DNA of 35,856 nt. Source: Mycolicibacterium elephantis DSM 44368. Its GTDB lineage: Bacteria > Actinomycetota > Actinomycetes > Mycobacteriales > Mycobacteriaceae. Under the pieces are notes generated by a model, which worked only from the letters and a program-made list of their open reading frames with translations, ran no database searches and was not told where the DNA came from. Every line of letters begins with the position of its first letter. Position 1 is the stretch's first letter. The stretch is taken from assembly GCF_004014805.1 (NCBI RefSeq), contig NZ_ATDN01000030.1, positions 1-35,856 on the forward strand. The letters run 5' to 3'. Position numbers and translations under genes: made by a program. Positions 31,146 through 35,856 of the stretch are shown here, in pieces.

Positions 31146-32219
31146 TCACTCCACAGCTGCGGTGTCACGGGCGGTCGGGCGGATGCCCAGAATCTCATGG
31201 AATCGATCGCAGTAGCGCGGCCACACCTCGGGATTGAGCAGCCGAGGTGGCATGCGCCCGGCGAAGATCGTCTGCCACTGCGTGGCGGTGGCGACCGCGA
31301 TGTCGCGGGCCGCCTCCTCGGTGATGCCCGCGACGTGCGGGGTGGCGACGACGTTGTCGAGCCGCAGCAGCGGGTTGTCCTGTCGCGGCGGCTCCTCGTG
31401 GAACACGTCCAGCCCCGCGCCGGCGATCCCGCCGTTGACCAACGCGTCGTACAGGGCGGCCTCGTCATGCACGGGCCCACGTGCGGTGGTGATGAAGTAC
31501 GCCGACGGCTTCATCGCGGCGAACTCACGAACCCCGAACAGCCCGCGTGTCTCTTCAGTCAACGGGCAGGTGACCTGAACGAAGTCTGACCGCTCGACCA
31601 ACTCGGTGAGCCCGACGAGCGCCACTTTCTTGGCGGTGGCGGTCTTTTCGTCGACGTAGGGGTCGAAAACCAGGACCTCCATGCCGAACGGCGCGCACAA
31701 CTGAACGAGCCGTCCCCCGATGGCGCCGAGGCCGACGACACCGAGCGTCTTGCCGAGCAACTGTGTGCCCCGCAGCGCCAGTCGATCACCGAGCGGGCCG
31801 CCGCGCAGCGCCCGGTCAGCCGCGGTGATCTTCTTGGCCAGGTCGAGCATCAGTCCGAGCGCGTGTTCGGCCACCGCCTCGGCGCCGGGACCCGAGTTGT
31901 TGCACACCGCGATTCCCGCGCGTGTGCACGCTTCGACATCGATCACGTCGTAGCCGGCGCCCGCCGAGCACACAGCAAGCAGTTGCCGACAGCGCTCCAC
32001 CAGCGGCTGTCCTGCCAGCCACTGCGCACCATTGGCGACGGGGACGACGTCGGTTCGGGTGGCGACCTGATATCCGTGTGCGGATTCCAGTGCCGCCCAA
32101 CCCTGCTCGTCAGACGCGTTGAGGTCGAGCTTGACGACCTCGATGTCACCTCCCGCCAGGATGTCTGCGGCGACCGGATCGGTCCATCTCTCGTAGACCA
32201 GCCGGGGGCGGGTTCTCAT
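31146..32219 (-). CDS. D-isomer-specific 2-hydroxyacid dehydrogenase, copy 2
   Basis: This 357-aa protein has the Rossmann motif LGVVGLGAIGGRLVQLCAPF, the catalytic Arg in ITTARGPVHDE, Glu in FHEEPPRQDNP and His in ATPHVAGITEE. An N-terminal substrate domain carries SAGAGYDVIDVEACTRAG. Sequence layout is that of typical glycerate/hydroxypyruvate or D-lactate type dehydrogenases. Its ATG overlaps the stop of the Fe/2OG dioxygenase (4 nt) and the downstream crotonase begins 1 nt after its stop, so translation is tightly coupled. In the operon it could act on a 2-hydroxy or 2-oxo acid released by the aldolase or dioxygenase. A different paralogue sits at 2465-3469. Confidence 0.86.
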   Translation of the reverse strand: MRTRPRLVYERWTDPVAADILAGGDIEVVKLDLNASDEQGWAALESAHGYQVATRTDVVPVANGAQWLAGQPLVERCRQLLAVCSAGAGYDVIDVEACTRAGIAVCNNSGPGAEAVAEHALGLMLDLAKKITAADRALRGGPLGDRLALRGTQLLGKTLGVVGLGAIGGRLVQLCAPFGMEVLVFDPYVDEKTATAKKVALVGLTELVERSDFVQVTCPLTEETRGLFGVREFAAMKPSAYFITTARGPVHDEAALYDALVNGGIAGAGLDVFHEEPPRQDNPLLRLDNVVATPHVAGITEEAARDIAVATATQWQTIFAGRMPPRLLNPEVWPRYCDRFHEILGIRPTARDTAAVE

Positions 32220-33331
32220 CGTTTGATTTTAGGTTTTGCCTGCGCCGCCTTGAACATGTTGGCCAACTCGTCGTTCACGTTCTTGTAGTCGTTGCGCGCG
32301 ATCGTGCCGTCACGCCCCGGCACGGGGTCGTAGCCGAGCCGCAGATCCTTGTTCTCCATGTGGAAGTACTCCCGCCCGATGGGCAGGCGGCGGTCCTCGC
32401 GTGGCACCTCCATCCATGCCCGCAGGAAGCAGCGCGCCTTCTTCGGGTCGGTGCTGCTGACGAAGTCGGACCGCGAGTGGCACATCGCGAAGTTGTTGGC
32501 GACCGCGGCCTCGCCGGACTCCAGGCGGAACTCAGCCTGCTGCTCGACGAGGATGGTGCGCAACAGCTCGATGGCCTCGTTCTGTTCCGGGGTGAACTCC
32601 CTGCCGAGCGTGTGCATTGCGGGCAAGATGCTGCTGTAGGTGAAGTTGATGCAGATCCGTCCGTCGATCTGGGAGAACACCGGTACGTCGTACGGTGTCA
32701 CGTCCGGTTGGTCGTCGGGTTGCTCGCTGCGCCGGTGATGCGGGAAGCCCTGGTAGAGCACGGGCAGCAGGTCGGGACGTTCGGACAGGATCCGGTTGTG
32801 CGCGGCGGGCCCGCTGGCGAACTGGCTTTCCCCGCCCCGCGCGGCGGGGTAGACGCACAGCAGCGACAGGATGTCTGCCGCGTCGTTGTGCATCGCGAGC
32901 TCGGCACTCGACTTTGTTCCTCGCGCGGGCTGCACGCCGTTGGGCAGCACCTCCTCCTGGACCCGAACCATGCGGTGCCCGAAGGAGTTGTTGGACACCA
33001 GGTAACCGAGGTGCGTGCAGAATGCCCAGTAGATGCGCTCCAGTTCGTCGATCGAATGCTGTTCGACCGGGAATCCGCGCACGCACGCCAAGCCTTTGCC
33101 GAACATCACTTCCCGATACAGTCGGGCGAGGTCGTCGTCGAGATCGGGATGCCGGGCGTCCTCGGGTGTGATGTCGTCGCGATCCTTGTGCGCGGTCTTG
33201 GCCAGGATGGACTCCAGCGCGACGACGTTGCGCGAGGACAGGTCGAACGCGAAGTCCTCCTTGCTCGTGAAATCGGCGCCGGTCCACGCCATCGGGTCGG
33301 TGACTTGCTCGGTGTAGATCGCGGTGGGCAT
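32216..33331 (-). CDS. Fe(II)/2-oxoglutarate-dependent dioxygenase (TauD/TfdA-like)
   Basis: This 371-aa protein has a TauD-type double-stranded beta-helix core. The metal triad is H148 and D150 in AMHNDAADIL and H285 in FAMCHSRSDF. The 2-oxoglutarate-binding Arg is R304 in CFLRAWMEVP. The N-terminal third (about 1-120) is helical and larger than in TauD itself, so it is a distant relative. Such enzymes hydroxylate a C-H bond with O2, releasing CO2 and succinate. The ATG at 33331 has AGGAGG upstream. It sits 32 nt downstream of the aldolase gene and overlaps the dehydrogenase start, i.e. is part of the operon. The native substrate is unknown. Confidence 0.85.
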   Translation of the reverse strand: MPTAIYTEQVTDPMAWTGADFTSKEDFAFDLSSRNVVALESILAKTAHKDRDDITPEDARHPDLDDDLARLYREVMFGKGLACVRGFPVEQHSIDELERIYWAFCTHLGYLVSNNSFGHRMVRVQEEVLPNGVQPARGTKSSAELAMHNDAADILSLLCVYPAARGGESQFASGPAAHNRILSERPDLLPVLYQGFPHHRRSEQPDDQPDVTPYDVPVFSQIDGRICINFTYSSILPAMHTLGREFTPEQNEAIELLRTILVEQQAEFRLESGEAAVANNFAMCHSRSDFVSSTDPKKARCFLRAWMEVPREDRRLPIGREYFHMENKDLRLGYDPVPGRDGTIARNDYKNVNDELANMFKAAQAKPKIKR

Positions 33332-33363
33332 CCGTCCTCCTGTTGTGGTGCCGAGACTTTCGG

Positions 33364-34155
33364 TTATCGGCTCGCCGTGTCACTCTCGAGCTCACGCAGA
33401 GCGTGCGCGCGGGCAGTGGCCGCCTCGGTCATCATCCCGACGTCGGTTCCAGCCGAGATGAAGCGCAACCCCAGCCCTGCGAAGCGTTTTAGCAGGTCAA
33501 GGGACTTTATCCCGGCTACTCCCAGCGCGACACCATGTGCGCGACAGGCCGCTGCGACCGAGTCTACTGCACGATGGAAATGCTCATTCTCATATTGTCC
33601 GTGGATGCCCATCTCAGCGGTCAGATCGCTGGGACCCAGCAGAATCATGTCCACGCCGTCCACGGCCGCGATCTGGTCGCACGCCGCGACCGCGTCGGGC
33701 GTTTCGATCATTACCGCCACCACCGTGCGGCGTTCGAGGTCAGCGGTGAGCTCGGTCGCCGGACGCGGCGCATAGCCGCTCACCGCGTTGGGCCCGGAGA
33801 TGGACCGGTGACCCACGGGGGGAAACCGCGCGGCGTCAACAATCGCCTGCGCTTCCTGACTCGAGTTCACATGCGGCACAATCACTCCCACCGCTCCACC
33901 GTCGAGGACGCGGGCGATGACACTCGGGTCGTGTGACGGCACCCGGACCAGCGCTGGGATACCGGCCCCCAGGGCGGCGACACACAACATTTGCGCGGTC
34001 TCGAGCGAGCACGAGGTGTGCTCCAGGTCGACATACACGGCGTCGTAGCCGCAGGCGGCCGCGATCGCCGGAACGTCGGGGGTACGGGCGTTGAGCAGTG
34101 CCAGACACAACACCAGACGATCGCCGCTCAGGGCGTCTCGCAGCGGTACCGGCAC
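33364..34155 (-). CDS. HpcH/HpaI-type class II aldolase/citrate lyase family protein
   Basis: This 263-aa protein, counted from GTG 34155, has the HpcH/HpaI pattern. VPLRDALSGDRLVLCLALL is followed by GYDAVYVDLEHTSCSLE, then RVPSHDPSVIARVLDGGAVG with the VPHVNS strand, and AVMIETPDAVAACDQIAAVDG with LGPSDLTAEMG, where E and D are metal ligands. It would split a 4-hydroxy-2-oxo acid to pyruvate (or a similar oxo acid) and an aldehyde. GTG 34155 is preferred because TACCGT (34162-34167) lies 6 nt upstream and operator S5 directly follows; a start at 34227 would cover both and leave 5 bp to the divergent gene. It leads the operon down to 30320. Confidence 0.82.
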   Translation of the reverse strand: MPVPLRDALSGDRLVLCLALLNARTPDVPAIAAACGYDAVYVDLEHTSCSLETAQMLCVAALGAGIPALVRVPSHDPSVIARVLDGGAVGVIVPHVNSSQEAQAIVDAARFPPVGHRSISGPNAVSGYAPRPATELTADLERRTVVAVMIETPDAVAACDQIAAVDGVDMILLGPSDLTAEMGIHGQYENEHFHRAVDSVAAACRAHGVALGVAGIKSLDLLKRFAGLGLRFISAGTDVGMMTEAATARAHALRELESDTASR

Positions 34156-34161
34156 CAACTC

Positions 34162-34167
34162 ACGGTA
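34162..34167 (-). promoter_or_regulatory. -10 box TACCGT for leaderless aldolase operon
   Basis: On the minus strand TACCGT ends 6 nt before the GTG at 34155. It supports the shorter start and lies 6 bp from operator S5, which would then cover the -35 region. Confidence 0.5.
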
Positions 34168-34173
34168 ACCGAC

Positions 34174-34213
34174 TGAGAACGGGGATTCCACTATCTCGTT
34201 AACGCCATTATCA
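34174..34213. promoter_or_regulatory. Operator S5 (34174-34191) and weak partner S5b (34196-34213)
   Basis: S5 is TGAGAA-CGGGGA-TTCCAC, with a perfect left half-site. S5b is TCGTTA-ACGCCA-TTATCA, a degenerate copy whose centre is 22 bp away, like the other three pairs. The region separates the aldolase operon from the thiolase-like gene, so it probably controls both. Confidence 0.5.
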
Positions 34214-34232
34214 CCTGTGGTAACCATTACGT

Positions 34233-35378
34233 ATGCCCCAAAACCGGGTCGCGGTCGTCGGTGCCGCACTGTCAGATTGCGGACGAACGCCCGACAAGAC
34301 CGCAATGGCGCTGATGGCCCAAGCCGCACGACGTGCCGTGGCGGATGCGGGCCTGACGAAGGACGACATCGACGGCCTCGGCGCCCACGGGACGCTGTTG
34401 CCACCCGTCGAGGTGAGCGAGTACCTGGGCTTGCGACCGGCGTGGGTCGACGCCACCAATGTCGGCGGATCGTCGTGGGAGGTCATGGCCGGGCACGCGG
34501 CGGCCGCGATCGCCGGGGGCGAGATCGACGTCGCCCTGCTGACATACGGGTCGACCGCTCGCTCCGACGTCAAACGCCGGGTCCGGCCCTCGGCAGCGGC
34601 GCTGAGCACCGGTGGCGCCATGCAGTTCGAAGCGCCCTATGGCGCCACGCTGATCGCCAAATACGCCATGGCGGCCAGGCGCCACATGATCGAATACGGC
34701 ACCACCGAAGAGCAGCTGGCCGAGGTCGCCGTCGCCGCGCACGAGTGGGCGGCCATGAACGAGAACGCCTTTGAGCGGGACCGGATCACCGTCGCGGATG
34801 TCGCTTCGGCGCCGATGCTCGCCGACCCGTTCACGGCCAAGCACGTGTGTCTGCGGACCGACGGCGGCGGCGCGGTCGTGCTGGCCGGCGAGCGGGTGGC
34901 CAAGGACTGCGCCAAGGAGCCGGTCTGGATTCTCGGTGCGGCCGACGCGGCGTCGCACGTGAGCATGAGCGAGTGGGCCGACTTCACCACATCGGCGGCG
35001 GCACAGTCGGGTCCACGCGCCTTCGCGCAAGCCGGGGTCAGCCCGGCCGACATCGACGTCTGCCAGCTCTACGACTCGTTCACCTCGACGGTGCTGCTCA
35101 CGGTGGAGGACCTCGGGTTCTGCGCCAAGGGCGAGGGCGGTCCGTTCATCGCCTCGGGTGCGCTGCGGCCCGGTGGTGCACTGCCCACCAACACCGACGG
35201 CGGCGGCTTGGCGTCCTGTCACCCAGGTATGCGCGGGATGTTCCTGATGGTCGAGGCGGTTCGGCAACTACGCGGTGAATGTGGGGACCGGCAGGTCGAC
35301 GGCGCGCGCCTGGCCTGCGTTCACGCGATGGGCGGCTTCTTCACCCACAGCGCGACGATGATCCTCGGGAGGCAGTGA
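34233..35378 (+). CDS. Thiolase-like protein lacking the nucleophilic Cys (Ltp2/SCP2-type)
   Basis: This 381-aa protein has the thiolase fold. The conserved segment that normally holds the nucleophilic Cys reads NVGGSSWEVMAG (76-87), with no Cys. The C-terminal region has QLYDSFTSTVLLTVEDLGFC at 278-297 and then the TDGGGLASCHPGMRGMF segment. This resembles Ltp2-type retro-aldolases that work with a DUF35 partner in steroid side-chain cleavage, not a degradative thiolase. In Ltp2 two Tyr residues are catalytic; Y280 in YDSF is a candidate equivalent. The ATG 34233 opens MPQNRVAVVGAALSDCG. The gene is followed at once by a DUF35 gene (TGATG overlap), which supports a complex. Substrate unknown; a beta-hydroxyacyl-CoA is expected. 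Confidence 0.85.
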   Translation: MPQNRVAVVGAALSDCGRTPDKTAMALMAQAARRAVADAGLTKDDIDGLGAHGTLLPPVEVSEYLGLRPAWVDATNVGGSSWEVMAGHAAAAIAGGEIDVALLTYGSTARSDVKRRVRPSAAALSTGGAMQFEAPYGATLIAKYAMAARRHMIEYGTTEEQLAEVAVAAHEWAAMNENAFERDRITVADVASAPMLADPFTAKHVCLRTDGGGAVVLAGERVAKDCAKEPVWILGAADAASHVSMSEWADFTTSAAAQSGPRAFAQAGVSPADIDVCQLYDSFTSTVLLTVEDLGFCAKGEGGPFIASGALRPGGALPTNTDGGGLASCHPGMRGMFLMVEAVRQLRGECGDRQVDGARLACVHAMGGFFTHSATMILGRQ

Positions 35379-35809
35379 TGGGCACACCCGTTGGTCCGAA
35401 CCGGCCGACTGTCGATCCCGACAGCGAGGCCTGGTGGGCCGCGATCCAGGACCGCACGCTGATGGTCAACCGCTGCGGGTCATGTGGCCGAAACTCCTTG
35501 TATGTCCGCCCGTTCTGCCCCCACTGCTGGAGTGAGGACGTGAGCTTGGCGTCCGCGAGCGGTCGGTCACGCCTCTACACGTGGAGCGTGATCCGCCAGA
35601 ACGCTGCGCCTTTCGACGCGGACCTGCCCTACATTGTCGCGATGGTCGACCTCGAGGAAGGCCCCAGGCTGATGACCGTGGTCGCGGACTGCGGTGTCGA
35701 ACAGCTCTGCGCGGGAATGGAACTCGTACTCGCCTTTCGCGAGGACGCCGATGGATTTGTCGTACCGGTCTTCCGGCCGGTACCCGAACACAGTGAGGAT
35801 CGGAAATGA
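35378..35809 (+). CDS. DUF35 OB-fold protein with zinc ribbon (ChsH2 C-terminal-like)
   Basis: This 143-aa protein has a rubredoxin-like zinc ribbon with four Cys in a CxxC-x10-CxxC layout: CGSCGRNSLYVRPFCPHCW. An OB-fold follows (RLYTWSVIRQNAAPFDADLP then YIVAMVDLEEGPRLMTVVA). In the Ltp2-ChsH2 system this domain supports the aldolase by binding the acyl-CoA substrate. The ATG at 35378 overlaps the thiolase-like stop by 1 nt (TGATG), with GGGAGGC upstream; GTG 35375 is an alternative. It overlaps the following amidohydrolase start by 4 nt. It is free-standing and not fused to a hydratase, unlike the ChsH2 protein. Confidence 0.88.
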   Translation: MGTPVGPNRPTVDPDSEAWWAAIQDRTLMVNRCGSCGRNSLYVRPFCPHCWSEDVSLASASGRSRLYTWSVIRQNAAPFDADLPYIVAMVDLEEGPRLMTVVADCGVEQLCAGMELVLAFREDADGFVVPVFRPVPEHSEDRK

Positions 35810-35856
35810 ACAAGGACGAGATGATCTTGGTCAGCGTTGATGATCACATCGTCGAG
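35806..35856 (+). CDS. Amidohydrolase-fold protein, copy 2 (truncated by the window end)
   Basis: Only 17 codons are visible: MNKDEMILVSVDDHIVE. The DDH metal motif near residue 13 and the overall opening are the same as in the gene at 29128 (ILIVSPDDHLVEP), so this is a second member of that family. The ATG overlaps the DUF35 stop (ATGA), placing it in the thiolase-like/DUF35 operon. Length and remainder are unknown. Confidence 0.75.
   Translation, partial: MNKDEMILVSVDDHIVE

Noticed and set aside
33575..33592. TGGAAA-TGCTCA-TTCTCA, a match to the island operator inside the aldolase gene
   Set aside because: It lies in the middle of coding sequence, far from any promoter, and encodes conserved-looking residues; most likely chance, though it should be included in a genome-wide scan.
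34156..34227. ATG 34227 as start of the aldolase
   Set aside because: It would leave 5 bp to the divergent gene and place -10 box and operator inside coding sequence.
18100..35856. Cholesterol-type KstR/KstR2 regulon
   Set aside because: The palindromes do not match the KstR or KstR2 consensus, and no core steroid-ring genes such as kshA or hsaC are present in the window.
1..35856. CRISPR arrays, tRNA/rRNA genes, transposases, prophage or integrase genes
   Set aside because: I saw no direct-repeat arrays, no tRNA-like cloverleaf and no such coding signatures by reading both strands.

Overview
The window is high-GC DNA from a Mycobacterium-group actinobacterium, most likely an environmental species. 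The strongest evidence is gene order: a VOC protein, TetR, alpha/beta hydrolase, FadE6, FadD2 and PolD2 run in the same arrangement, in inverted orientation, as Rv0274-Rv0269c of M. tuberculosis. GTG and TTG starts, ATGA stop/start overlaps and TANNNT -10 boxes placed 6-7 nt before start codons (leaderless transcription) also fit. There are no rRNA or tRNA genes, insertion sequences, phage genes or CRISPR arrays.

Region 1 (1-10650) is the lipid and repair block. A VOC protein (-) and a TetR regulator (+) diverge over a palindromic operator. The TetR gene is followed by an alpha/beta hydrolase, a D-2-hydroxyacid dehydrogenase and an MFS transporter that appears to lack about 45 residues including TM7. 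Next come the double-domain acyl-CoA dehydrogenase fadE6, two small exported or membrane proteins, a large convergent terminator, fadD2 (-) and the divergent LigD-type primase-polymerase polD2 (+). The dehydrogenase and the transporter are the only genes that interrupt the M. tuberculosis order.

Region 2 (10651-16609) is mixed housekeeping. It holds a STAS protein, a NYN-domain putative nuclease, a TIGR03086-type DinB-fold protein divergent from a MarR regulator that is coupled to a purine permease, a CsbD/coiled-coil gene pair, and a thioredoxin-reductase-like flavoprotein with a CxxC motif.

Region 3 (16555 to the right edge) is the most interesting part: an island of about 19 kb of acyl-CoA-type catabolic genes. 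It encodes an acyl-CoA synthetase, an SDR, three DapB-fold reductase paralogues, a cytochrome P450, a nitroreductase, two crotonases, a hotdog thioesterase, a divergently encoded pair of acyl-CoA dehydrogenases, a TetR regulator with a histone-like tail, and two amidohydrolase-fold proteins. It also encodes a D-2-hydroxyacid dehydrogenase, an Fe(II)/2-oxoglutarate dioxygenase, an HpcH/HpaI aldolase and a Cys-less thiolase-like protein next to a DUF35 protein (a probable Ltp2/ChsH2-type retro-aldolase pair).

An 18-bp inverted repeat, TGAGAA-N6-TTCTCA, lies in most promoter regions of this island, including just upstream of the TetR gene. At four promoters the weaker copies come as pairs whose centres are exactly 22 bp apart. 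I infer one TetR-controlled regulon for breakdown of a single unidentified carboxylic or cyclic substrate. The order of enzyme steps and the substrate cannot be read from sequence alone.
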